A stretch of 64,000 nucleotides of DNA, taken from assembly GCA_045589595.1 (NCBI GenBank), contig JAZNPK010000035.1:67416-131415 (forward strand). Reading direction: 5' to 3'. Both the position numbers and the translations under genes were made by a program. The stretch comes from SIG77 sp045589595. Lineage in GTDB: Bacteria; Verrucomicrobiota; Lentisphaeria; Victivallales; UBA1829. Positions 8,663-15,757 of this stretch are shown piece after piece. Below the pieces are notes generated by a model. It saw only the letters and a list, made by a program, of their open reading frames with translations, had not been told where the DNA came from and did not search any database. Within the stretch, counting starts at the first letter, position 1, and every line of letters begins with the position of its first letter.

Positions 8663-9340
8663 ATGTCCGCCCCGGAGGATTTTACCATCTATGCAGTGCC
8701 GCCCAATGAAGACGGCGTTTGCGGTATTTCACGCGATCTGAACACGGATATGCTCAAACAGGCATATTGGAACGGTTATTTCCCGTGGCCCTGCGAGGAG
8801 GAAACTGTTCTGTGGAGTTGTCCCGATCCGCGGGGCATCCTGCCGCTGACATCTCTGCATATCCCGCATACCCTCAAACGCGACAGCAAAAAGTTCGACC
8901 GCCTCTTTGAATTACGGGTCGATACCGCTTTCGATGAGGTGATCAATGCTTGCGCTGCAGCCGAACGGCCCGGTCAGGACGGCACCTGGATCACACAGAA
9001 GATCCTGCGTACATACAAGGAGTTTCACCGTCTCGGTTACGCTCACAGTTTCGAGGCATTCGACCGGATGACCGGTAAACTCGCCGGCGGACTTTACGGC
9101 ATTTCCATCGGAAAAATATTCTGCGGAGAAAGTATGTTCCACCGCATCTCCGGCGCGTCAAAATTTGCCTTCCTCGGTCTGATAAACGCACTCAAAAAGA
9201 ACGATGTCGCCCTCATCGATACACAAATGGTCACGCCCCTGATTCAGTCCTTCGGTGCATACGAAGTCCCGGCAGCAGAATATATCAAAATGCTCCGGGA
9301 ATTGCGCGGTACCCCATTGTCCACAGAACAACTGAAATAA
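8663..9340 (+). CDS. aat: Leucyl/phenylalanyl-tRNA--protein transferase
   Basis: Cytoplasmic GNAT-fold enzyme of the bacterial N-degron pathway; it adds Leu or Phe to proteins with N-terminal Lys/Arg so that ClpAP/ClpS can degrade them. 225 aa, full length. Family motifs visible: AYWNGYFPWP (about residues 31-40), WSCPDPRGILP, HSFEAFD and GKLAGGLYGISIGKIFCGESMFH, then ASKFAFLGLINAL and LIDTQM. It follows rph by 2 nt, so it is translationally linked. The large repeat spacer begins after its stop. Confidence 0.95.
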   Translation: MSAPEDFTIYAVPPNEDGVCGISRDLNTDMLKQAYWNGYFPWPCEEETVLWSCPDPRGILPLTSLHIPHTLKRDSKKFDRLFELRVDTAFDEVINACAAAERPGQDGTWITQKILRTYKEFHRLGYAHSFEAFDRMTGKLAGGLYGISIGKIFCGESMFHRISGASKFAFLGLINALKKNDVALIDTQMVTPLIQSFGAYEVPAAEYIKMLRELRGTPLSTEQLK

Positions 9341-9360
9341 GTGAATACGCCGACAGCCTC

Positions 9361-9540
9361 ATCGTGCCATTGAGTAAGCGGCAGCGTTAGGAAATGGCAC
9401 TGTATGGCACACACTGTGTGCGGCAGCGTTCCGCCGCTGCACCACGGCAAGGGCATAGCCCTTGACGCGAGCAGAAAACTTGCACTGCGTGCGGCGTTTT
9501 CTGCCGTAAGTTTTTGCAACGGTGTTGCAAAAACGGTGGA
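9361..9540. repeat. Palindromic mosaic repeat, unit 1
   Basis: String of hairpin modules. Arms GTGCCATT/AATGGCAC span 9364-9400; CACACA/TGTGTG lies at about 9408-9420; GCAGCG/CGCTGC at about 9423-9440; AAGGGC-ATA-GCCCTT at 9449-9463; GCAGAAAAC/GTTTTCTGC at 9471-9504; and an 11-bp perfect arm pair GTTTTTGCAAC with loop GGT at 9510-9534. The unit is repeated 205 bp further on and its modules recur in the spacers near 17.8 kb and 49.8 kb. The first open frames over it are short and repetitive and look non-coding. Confidence 0.8.
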
Positions 9541-9565
9541 AAAAAGAAAAAACTTTATCAGTCTC

Positions 9566-9828
9566 ATCGTGCCATTGAGTAAGCGATAGCGTTATGAAAT
9601 GGCACTGTATGGCACACACTGTGTGCGGCAGCGTTCCGCCGCTGCACCACGGCAAGGGCATAGCCCTTGACGTTGAGCAGAAAACTTGCACTGCGTGCGG
9701 CGTTTTCTGCCATAGTCAAAACTGCTGCGCAGCATTGACGGAGAAAATAAAGGAATACCTTGATTACTTCTTCGTTCTGACGACCAAGCGCAGCGTTGGG
9801 AGGAGGAACTATATGGCACACACTGTGT
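9566..9828. repeat. Palindromic mosaic repeat, unit 2
   Basis: Near-identical copy of unit 1 for its first 140 bp (offset 205-206 bp), after which it switches to different modules: a 12-bp perfect palindrome TGCTGCGCAGCA at 9723-9734, the single-copy-like stretch GGAGAAAATAAAGGAATACC, a CCAAGC...GTTGG hairpin at about 9784-9799 and a terminal CACACA/TGTGTG element. The junction suggests module exchange between units. Confidence 0.8.
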
Positions 9829-9829
9829 G

Positions 9830-10000
9830 GCGTTATGAAATGGCACTGTATGGCACACACTGTGTGCGGCGTTTTCTGCCATAGTCAATGTTGCAAGCGC
9901 AACATAGACGGGAGAAATAAAGGAATACCTTGACCACTTCTTTGTTCTGACGACCAAGCAAAGCGTTGGAAGGAGGAACTATGTGGCGCACACTGTGTGA
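9830..10000. repeat. Palindromic mosaic repeat, unit 3 (partial)
   Basis: Third copy, lacking the GC-rich and AAGGGC modules of unit 1. It carries ATGTTGC-AAGC-GCAACAT at 9888-9905, in the place where unit 2 has TGCTGCGCAGCA: the stem is kept although bases differ. The remainder matches the second half of unit 2 and ends in another CACACTGTGTG element. The whole 9341-10013 gap between aat and the nagB terminator is filled by these units; no gene was recognised in it. Confidence 0.75.
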
Positions 10001-10013
10001 GAAATATTTTTCA

Positions 10014-10055
10014 ATAAAAAAAAGCCCATATCCGGTGATGATGCCGGACATGGGC
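10014..10055 (-). terminator. Rho-independent terminator of nagB
   Basis: On the minus strand, arms at 10055-10044 and 10035-10024 (GCCCATGTCCGG with CCGGATATGGGC) form a 12-bp hairpin with one mismatch, followed by a run of T complementary to the A-tract 10014-10023. Confidence 0.8.
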
Positions 10056-10077
10056 GTGGGGAATGGAGTTGTTGTTA

Positions 10078-10869
10078 TCAGATGTTCTGATAAGCAGCCC
10101 ATCTGGGATCGTGAGCGAAGCTCCACTTATAGCCTTCTGCATCGGAGAGCTGAGCGGCTGCGGCTTCATCCAGGATCACAACAGCGTCTTCATGGAGCTG
10201 GAGCGCAGTTGCGGAGATCATGCTGGTGAGGGGACCTTCCACTGTTTTTGCAACGATGGAGGCTTTTTCATCGCCGGTAGCGACGAGAAGAAGTTTTTTG
10301 GCTTCGAGGATGGTGCCGACGCCCATTGTAACGGCGCGCATGGGCATATCTTCGGGCTTATCGAAGAGGGGGCTGTTCTGTTCAAACGTTGTTTTGGTGA
10401 GGGTGACAGCCCGGGTGCGGGATGCGAAAGAGGAGAGGGGTTCGTTGAATCCGATATGACCGGTTCTGCCGATCCCGAGGAGCTGCAGATCGACACCGCC
10501 GCAGGCATCCATTTCGGCTTCATATTCAGCGGCTGCGGCATCCAGATCGTCAGCCACGCCGTTGGGAACGTAGGTATTGCGTTTATCGATATTGATCTTA
10601 TCGAAAAGGTGATGGTTCATGTAGAAGCGGTAAGAATCCTTGTTGGAACCGTCGAAGCCCACATATTCGTCCAGGTTGAAGGACTTGCAAAGGGAGAAGT
10701 CCAGACCTTCCGTTTTGTGCCAGTCAGCCAGATAGGCATAGAGGCGTTCCATCGTTCTGCCGGTGGCGAGACCGAGGGTATAAGCGGGTTTGGCTTTCAC
10801 GGCATCGGCGATGATCCGGGCTGCCAGTTCGGCTGCTTTTGCAGCGGTGGGCATGATGATAACATCCAT
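10078..10869 (-). CDS. nagB: Glucosamine-6-phosphate deaminase
   Basis: Converts glucosamine-6-phosphate to fructose-6-phosphate and ammonia, the last step of GlcNAc use. 263 aa, full length. Visible: phosphate loop LGLATGRTMERLY (about residues 32-44), catalytic NLDEYVGF (about 66-73), GIGRTGHIGFNEP (about 133-145) with the catalytic His, and TKTTFEQN. AAAGGAG is about 8 nt from the ATG. It follows uxaC by only 45 nt on the same strand, and a strong terminator closes the pair. It works with the nagA genes at 39.4 and 42.9 kb. Confidence 0.95.
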   Translation of the reverse strand: MDVIIMPTAAKAAELAARIIADAVKAKPAYTLGLATGRTMERLYAYLADWHKTEGLDFSLCKSFNLDEYVGFDGSNKDSYRFYMNHHLFDKINIDKRNTYVPNGVADDLDAAAAEYEAEMDACGGVDLQLLGIGRTGHIGFNEPLSSFASRTRAVTLTKTTFEQNSPLFDKPEDMPMRAVTMGVGTILEAKKLLLVATGDEKASIVAKTVEGPLTSMISATALQLHEDAVVILDEAAAAQLSDAEGYKWSFAHDPRWAAYQNI

Positions 10870-10914
10870 TGTATCATACTCCTTTGGTTGTTATGAATAA
10901 GTTGTTGGGTTGGG

Positions 10915-12285
10915 TCAGGGAAGATTGAAAAACTTTTTCGGTTCGCTGTAACACATGGCACGGACGAGATCCGTGGCGATTTCTTCCGGGATCCTGCCCT
11001 GTTCCACCATCGCACCGACGACACCGCAGAGAACGCGACGGAACATTTCGAAACGGGAAGCGTAACTGAGCAGTTTCCGTGAATCGGAGACCATACCTGC
11101 GAATGCGGAAAGAAGGTCCACGGTGGAGATGTATTCCAGCTGACGCTGCATGCCGACGGGCGTATCGTTGAACCACCATGCGGAACCGAGGCGGACCGTT
11201 GTGCCGAAGGAACGCGCCACCGTTGCGAGAGATGCCTGATGATGCGGTTCCAGACAGTACAGCGCTACTTTCAGAGAGCCGTCGAACTGATTGAGGAACC
11301 GGCAGAGGGGTTTGACGATATCGACCATGTGATCGGAGACATCTCCGCCGCTGTCGGGACCGAGAGTGTGGTACAGGGTGTCGCGCACATCCCGGACTGC
11401 GCCCATGTGGAGCTGGAACACCCACCCTTTTTCGGCATCCAGCATGGCGAAGTAGTGCATAAGGAAGGAACTCCACGCATCTTCTTCGGCGGCAGTGGCT
11501 TCTTTGCCGGAGAGGACTTTTTTCAGGATCGAATCGGCAGCGGCGTATGTGACGGCGCCGTCATAGGGTTTTTCCACGCCGTGGTCACTGGCGATCGCGC
11601 CGGATGCGGCGAAAAAGTCATGGGAGCGTTTCAGTGCTTCCTGCAGATCGTTGAGCGACTGGATCTCAATATCCCAGCGGGTACCGAGTGCCTTCAGGTA
11701 TGCGCTGAAATCGGCTTTGCGGATCTTCATCACCCGGTCTGGACGCCATGTGGGGCGGATCAGTGTTTTACCGAAAGCGGCATTGGCTCTCGCGTGATCG
11801 GCAAGGGTATCCACGGGATCGTCTGTGGAACACATGGCTTCGATATTCATCCGGCGCACAAGGTTCTGCGGCAGATTTTCTTCTTTTGCGAGGGCGGCAC
11901 AGCAACCGTCCCAGAGCTGTTTGCCGGTTGCGCCGCTGAGCAGAATGCCGTTGAAACCGAGGAAACGCAGATCCAGATGGACCCATTCATACACGGGATT
12001 CCCGGCGAGCATGGGGAAAACTTCCGCCATTGCCATCCATTTGTCGTAATTGGATGCGTCGCCGGTGATCAGATCTTCGGGGATGCCCCGTTTGCGGAGC
12101 ATTTCCCACACATAGTGGTCGGTCGCGGCAAAGAGTTCCCAGGGATCGCTGAACGGGACGTTGTCGGCAATGCGCTTCACATCCGCGTGGTTGTGGGGGT
12201 CGATAACGGGCAGGGCGGCGACTTCATTCCAGAGTTTTGCAGCCGCCGGAGTGCCGAGCAGATAATTTTGATCAAGAAAAGACAT
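10915..12285 (-). CDS. uxaC: Glucuronate (uronate) isomerase
   Basis: Metal-dependent amidohydrolase-superfamily isomerase, 456 aa, converting glucuronate to fructuronate and galacturonate to tagaturonate. Seen: N-terminal FLDQNYLLGTPAAAKLW, the metal-binding PVIDPHNHADVKRIADN (about 26-42, HNH), later FQLHMGAVRD (about residue 295) and LGSAWWFNDTPVGMQRQL, all characteristic of UxaC. AAGGAGAT precedes the ATG by about 9 nt. Encoded upstream of nagB in what looks like one operon; it fits with the GH28-like enzyme as part of uronic-acid catabolism. Confidence 0.95.
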   Translation of the reverse strand: MSFLDQNYLLGTPAAAKLWNEVAALPVIDPHNHADVKRIADNVPFSDPWELFAATDHYVWEMLRKRGIPEDLITGDASNYDKWMAMAEVFPMLAGNPVYEWVHLDLRFLGFNGILLSGATGKQLWDGCCAALAKEENLPQNLVRRMNIEAMCSTDDPVDTLADHARANAAFGKTLIRPTWRPDRVMKIRKADFSAYLKALGTRWDIEIQSLNDLQEALKRSHDFFAASGAIASDHGVEKPYDGAVTYAAADSILKKVLSGKEATAAEEDAWSSFLMHYFAMLDAEKGWVFQLHMGAVRDVRDTLYHTLGPDSGGDVSDHMVDIVKPLCRFLNQFDGSLKVALYCLEPHHQASLATVARSFGTTVRLGSAWWFNDTPVGMQRQLEYISTVDLLSAFAGMVSDSRKLLSYASRFEMFRRVLCGVVGAMVEQGRIPEEIATDLVRAMCYSEPKKFFNLP

Positions 12286-12384
12286 GACGGAGATCTCCTT
12301 TTGTTTTTTTCGGTGTCAAATCATAATATATACTGTCTGAAACGGAAAATCCAGACGGATTTCTGAAAATATCCGGTTTTATCT

Positions 12385-13200
12385 TCAGCGCAGCGCGTTG
12401 ATCTGATCTTTCAGCAGAACGGCAGCTTTTCCGGCAGCTTCTGCAAAATCTTCTCCGGCAGACGCGTAGATGATGCCGCGGGAGGAATTGATCATCAAGC
12501 CTGTTTTATCGGTGGTGAGACCGTTTTTCAGGACGCCTTCCAGATCGCCGCCCTGTGCGCCGATCCCCGGAACAAGCAGCGGGGTATCACCGACGATCTT
12601 CCGGATCTCGCCCAGTTCTTCGGGGAATGTTGCTCCGGCGACCAGCATGGTATTGCCGTTGTAATTCCAGTCGTGAGAGATCAGTCTGGCAATGTGCTGA
12701 TAGAGCAGTTCGCCGGTGGCAAGACGCAGTTCCTGAACTTCTTTTGCGCCGCCGTTGCTGGTGCGGCAGAGAACGATCACGCCCTTGTCCGCGCGGTCGA
12801 GGAACGGTTTGAGTGCATCCATGCCCATGTAGGGGTTCACGGTAACGGCATCGGCATTGTAGCGTTCAAACGCTTCTTTTGCGTACATGGCGGTGGTGTT
12901 GCCGATATCAGCGCGTTTGGCATCAAGGATCACGGGGATGCCGGGCGCGACTTCGTGGATGTAGTTGATGGTCATGCCCAGTTCTTCATCGGCGTTCATA
13001 CCGGCGTACATGGCAGCCTGGGGTTTATAGCAGCAGACATGATCCTTTGTGGCATCGATGATCGCCTTGTTGAATGCGAAAATGGGATATTTTTCCCCTT
13101 TCACACATTCGGGCATCTTTTTCAGATCGGGGTCAAGTCCGGCACAAACAAGAGAATTGTTTTTCTGCCAGGCGTTTTTCAGCATTTCCATAAAAGTCAT
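12385..13200 (-). CDS. pyrF: Orotidine 5'-phosphate decarboxylase (type 2)
   Basis: TIM-barrel enzyme making UMP from OMP. About 271 aa from the ATG at 13200 (MTFMEMLKNAW), which has AAAGGA upstream; a longer in-frame start at 13272 would overlap the preceding gene by 53 nt and is less likely. Key features: CAGLDPDLKKMP, the catalytic VILDAKRADIGNT (D-x-K-x-x-D), VNPYMGMDALKPFL, LVPGIGAQGGDLE. The longer KRADIGNT-type sequence marks the second OMPDC subfamily. Located 19 nt downstream of the GGQ-protein gene. Confidence 0.93.
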   Translation of the reverse strand: MTFMEMLKNAWQKNNSLVCAGLDPDLKKMPECVKGEKYPIFAFNKAIIDATKDHVCCYKPQAAMYAGMNADEELGMTINYIHEVAPGIPVILDAKRADIGNTTAMYAKEAFERYNADAVTVNPYMGMDALKPFLDRADKGVIVLCRTSNGGAKEVQELRLATGELLYQHIARLISHDWNYNGNTMLVAGATFPEELGEIRKIVGDTPLLVPGIGAQGGDLEGVLKNGLTTDKTGLMINSSRGIIYASAGEDFAEAAGKAAVLLKDQINALR

Positions 13201-13219
13201 GATCTGTCGGTTCCTTTCG

Positions 13220-13711
13220 TTATCGTGAAGTTGTGTTTTGTTCCGGTTCGTTTTGTGCTTTGGCGGATTCATGGAGATATTCCCGCCAGAGGGAGGGATC
13301 CCGCTGAATGAGTTTGGTCAGACGGCTGCGGCTGATCCCCGCCCGGACTGCCGCTGCTTTCAGATCCCAGTTGACTGATGCGATCAGGTCAAAAAGATCT
13401 GCGATCCACTGAGAATAATGTTTGCCGGAAATGGATGGCGCAGGTTCCGGTTTGAAACTCTCTGCCGGTGTACAGCGCTGACTGACCGCGATCCGGAAAC
13501 GCAGTTTCTGAAGCGCAAGATGGCGGTTCACACTCTGACTGCGGGATTCAAAACAGTTGACGCTGATCCCCGTTTCTGCGTGAAACAGCCGTACTGCTGA
13601 AGATGTCTTGTTCAGTTTCTGTCCGCCGTTCCCGGTCCCTTTGCGGAAATCGGACATACATTCGCCCCACAGGGCGGCATCGTCCATGGCAAGCAGTTCC
13701 GCCCGGTTCAT
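13220..13711 (-). CDS. Release-factor-like GGQ-domain protein with C-terminal helix-turn-helix-like segment
   Basis: Protein of 163 aa. Residues about 19-70 form an RF-1/ArfB-type peptidyl-tRNA hydrolase domain: FRKGTGNGGQKLNKTSSAVRL has the GGQ catalytic tripeptide, then CFESRSQSVNRHLALQKLR. The class 1 release-factor codon-recognition domains are absent. Unlike ArfB, which ends in a basic tail, this one ends in NWDLKAAAVRAGISRSRLTK (about 113-132), a FIS-like helix-turn-helix pattern. A ribosome-rescue or accessory-release role is inferred from the GGQ domain. The start overlaps the lipoprotein stop as ATGA, and prmC, whose product methylates the GGQ glutamine of release factors, is two genes upstream. 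Confidence 0.75.
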   Translation of the reverse strand: MNRAELLAMDDAALWGECMSDFRKGTGNGGQKLNKTSSAVRLFHAETGISVNCFESRSQSVNRHLALQKLRFRIAVSQRCTPAESFKPEPAPSISGKHYSQWIADLFDLIASVNWDLKAAAVRAGISRSRLTKLIQRDPSLWREYLHESAKAQNEPEQNTTSR

Positions 13712-14172
13712 TTCTGTTCTCCCTTGAGGCGGAGCGTCTGGCGGTAGATCACTTTCTGATCCGGCGTCAGCAACTGCAGCGTATATTGATTTCCCGTATG
13801 GCTGCCGCCCGCAAGCAGATACTGCCGCCCCTGACGGATCACTTTACTGCGGAGAAGTTCCCGGTAAACTGCAAAACAGATGGCAAAATCCGCATCTCTG
13901 CCCTTTTCCGGCATCACCGGCAGGACTTCCGGCTGACCGGAGATGGAAGAAAGTTCAAAAATCAGCGAATCGGTGAAACGGGCAACCGCTTCCGTTATGG
14001 TGTATTCCCCGGGCATCGGTTTCGGCGCCGGAGCGATGGGGACAGTGGGCGGCGGTTCATTTCCGTAGAGCAGATCGTGACACCAATCCCGGACAATACA
14101 GCCGGAAAGCAGGCAGAGCGCGAGCCCCGCCGCCGCAAAAAACAGAACGATCCTGAAAAATTTTTGATTCAT
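13708..14172 (-). CDS. Predicted lipoprotein of unknown function
   Basis: About 154 aa from the ATG at 14172, giving MNQKFFRIVLFFAAAGLALC and then the lipobox LLSGC, a normal type II signal peptide; a start at 14187 is possible but adds five residues before the positive N-region. After the lipidated Cys comes a Pro-rich linker (EPPPTVPIAPAPKPMP) and a compact domain with EAVARFTDSLIFEL and a C-terminal strand pair. It resembles small penicillin-binding-protein-activator-type lipoproteins (LpoB-like) in layout, but I cannot assign it. It overlaps the GGQ-protein start by 4 nt and follows prmC. Confidence 0.7.
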   Translation of the reverse strand: MNQKFFRIVLFFAAAGLALCLLSGCIVRDWCHDLLYGNEPPPTVPIAPAPKPMPGEYTITEAVARFTDSLIFELSSISGQPEVLPVMPEKGRDADFAICFAVYRELLRSKVIRQGRQYLLAGGSHTGNQYTLQLLTPDQKVIYRQTLRLKGEQK

Positions 14173-14230
14173 ATCAGCCGCGACCATTTTACTTCGTTAT
14201 ACACAGGAAATATACAGCGATCTTGACTTT

Positions 14231-15088
14231 TTACAAGTCGTTCTCCGAAAATTTACATTGGAGAAAACGCTTTTCCCCGTATTGGTCCGCCAGAATGGTG
14301 ATATCTGTGTAATATCCGGTCTCTGCCGCAAAATCCGACAGCGGTCCGGTTTGTTCCGGTCCCATCTCAAAAAAGAGATATGCCCCCGGTTTCAGATAAG
14401 GCGGAGCCTCCCGCAGCGCACGCTTGATCAGTGCCATTCCGCTGTCATCCGCAAACAATGCCAGTGCCGGTTCGTGATCACGGACATTGGCAGGCAGATC
14501 CGGTTCAGCCGACCGTGGGATATATGGCAGATTTGCCGCCAGAACATCCGATTTCAAACCGGCAGGGAACGGCGCAAAAAGATCACCCGCAAGCAGCGTC
14601 ACATTGTTCAGAGCGTGCCGGAGCCGGTTCTGTTCCGCCACAGCCAATGCATCCGGTGAGATGTCGGACGCCCACACGCGCGCATCCCGCCGTTCATACC
14701 CCAGCGACAGCGCAATGGCGCCGCTGCCGGTTCCCAGTTCCAGTGCAATGCCGAACGGCGGCAGATGTTTCAGGATATGATCGACAAGAAATTCAGTTTC
14801 CGGTCTGGGGATCAGACACGCCGGGGATACGGTCAGTTCCAGTTCCCGGAATTGTGTCCAGCCGCAGATGTACTGGAACGGTTCGTCTGCCAGACGCCGG
14901 ACAAGATAGCGTTCCGCTTTTTCCATTTCCTCCGGCGTCAGACGGTGTTCTTTGTGCATCCACAGCAGATTGTGGCGGAATCCGGTAACTTCCTCCAGAA
15001 GGTATGCCGTTTCGATATCCGGTGATTCAAATCCGGCGTCGGAGAAGCGTTTTTCCAGTTCTTTCTGCAGATCGGCAAGGATCATCAT
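14231..15088 (-). CDS. prmC: Peptide chain release factor N5-glutamine methyltransferase
   Basis: SAM-dependent methyltransferase of 285 aa that modifies the GGQ glutamine of RF1/RF2. N-terminal helical domain to about residue 75, then FQYICGWTQFRELELTV and PRPETEFLVD (substrate-side block), SAM motif I ALELGTGSGAIALSL (about 115-129), and the NPPY-type motif, here NLPYIP rather than NPPYIP. ATG codons at 15088 and 15085 are both usable; the Shine-Dalgarno site is weak. A terminator for the upstream TRL gene sits just 28 nt before the start, so the promoter or read-through arrangement is unclear. Confidence 0.9.
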   Translation of the reverse strand: MMILADLQKELEKRFSDAGFESPDIETAYLLEEVTGFRHNLLWMHKEHRLTPEEMEKAERYLVRRLADEPFQYICGWTQFRELELTVSPACLIPRPETEFLVDHILKHLPPFGIALELGTGSGAIALSLGYERRDARVWASDISPDALAVAEQNRLRHALNNVTLLAGDLFAPFPAGLKSDVLAANLPYIPRSAEPDLPANVRDHEPALALFADDSGMALIKRALREAPPYLKPGAYLFFEMGPEQTGPLSDFAAETGYYTDITILADQYGEKRFLQCKFSENDL

Positions 15089-15115
15089 GTGATTCCCGGT
15101 GTCCCGTATCAGTTC

Positions 15116-15142
15116 ACAAAAAAGGCGGACCGGTGTCCGCCT
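15116..15142 (-). terminator. Terminator downstream of the TRL-like gene
   Basis: Perfect 8-bp stem AGGCGGAC/GTCCGCCT with loop at 15131-15134, followed on the minus strand by a T-run (A-tract 15116-15123). It lies between the TRL-like gene and prmC. Confidence 0.75.
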
Positions 15143-15173
15143 CTTCTTTCAGGTATCAAACCGTCTCTGCGGC

Positions 15174-15545
15174 TTATTCGTAATCCGCAACGGAGCGGAC
15201 GGTGGGGTCGGCTTTTTCGCCGAAACCGAATGCCACGTTGGTGAATCTGCCGAAGATACCCAGATAGTTTTCGATGTGGAGCGTAGTCCAGGAGATTTCA
15301 TCCAGATTGCCCGCTTTTGCCGCCAAGTTGTGGGAAGCATTGCCGCCTGCAAACCAGCCGAGGAAGCTGTAGCAGCTGGAGAAGCCCATACAGTTGTACT
15401 GGATCTTGCCGTTGCCGAGAGCGCCGGGCATGTAAACATTGGTGTACAGGCAACCCAGCGGGAACGGAGTTCCGCAGGAAGTCGTCATGACGGCGCCGGA
15501 GAGAAGTACCAGTGCCAGGAACAGGGCTTTGATTGTGGTCTTCAT
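15174..15545 (-). CDS. TRL-like family lipoprotein
   Basis: 123-aa exported protein. MKTTIKALFLALVLLSGAVM is a signal sequence followed by TTSCG, a usable though imperfect lipobox. The mature part has GCLYTNVYMPG, a Ser/Cys/Gly-rich FSSCYSFLGWFAGGNAS segment, AAKAGNLDEISW and HIENYLGIFGRF, the pattern of the TRL (tRNA-linked repeat lipoprotein) family first noted beside tRNA genes in spirochaetes. Function unknown. It is monocistronic: own promoter at 15605-15632, AAGGA 9 nt upstream, and a strong terminator. No tRNA gene was found beside it. Confidence 0.72.
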   Translation of the reverse strand: MKTTIKALFLALVLLSGAVMTTSCGTPFPLGCLYTNVYMPGALGNGKIQYNCMGFSSCYSFLGWFAGGNASHNLAAKAGNLDEISWTTLHIENYLGIFGRFTNVAFGFGEKADPTVRSVADYE

Positions 15546-15604
15546 GGATTTTTGTCCTTTTCGATAAAATTGTTTTCGTTAACTGTAAATTCATTCACAA
15601 TGAA

Positions 15605-15632
15605 AATATACCCTGCCATAACTGCAAATCAA
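15605..15632 (-). promoter_or_regulatory. Candidate promoter of the TRL-like gene
   Basis: Minus strand: TTGATT (15632-15627), 16-nt spacer, TATATT (15610-15605), about 60 nt before the ATG at 15545. Confidence 0.45.
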
Positions 15633-15757
15633 GCAAACTTTCAAAAAAACATCGTGAATTTTTTATTTTATGCCTTTTTTTAAGTGAGAATGTGTGCTAT
15701 ATTGTGCCGTGAACGGAGAATAAGAAATCTTTTATCATACGAAGGAGCAGTTGCATC

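Noticed and set aside
9564..9957. Small repetitive open frames in the palindromic spacer (repeated HSVCHIVPP-like peptides)
   Set aside because: They are translations of the hairpin repeats, in several frames and both strands, without ribosome sites.
9361..10000. CRISPR array
   Set aside because: Units are about 170-260 bp, internally palindromic and without regular short repeats and unique spacers; no cas genes.
12286..12384. Promoter of uxaC (TGGATT-17-TATATT)
   Set aside because: The -35 match is poor; left out of the features although the AT-rich stretch may contain the real promoter.
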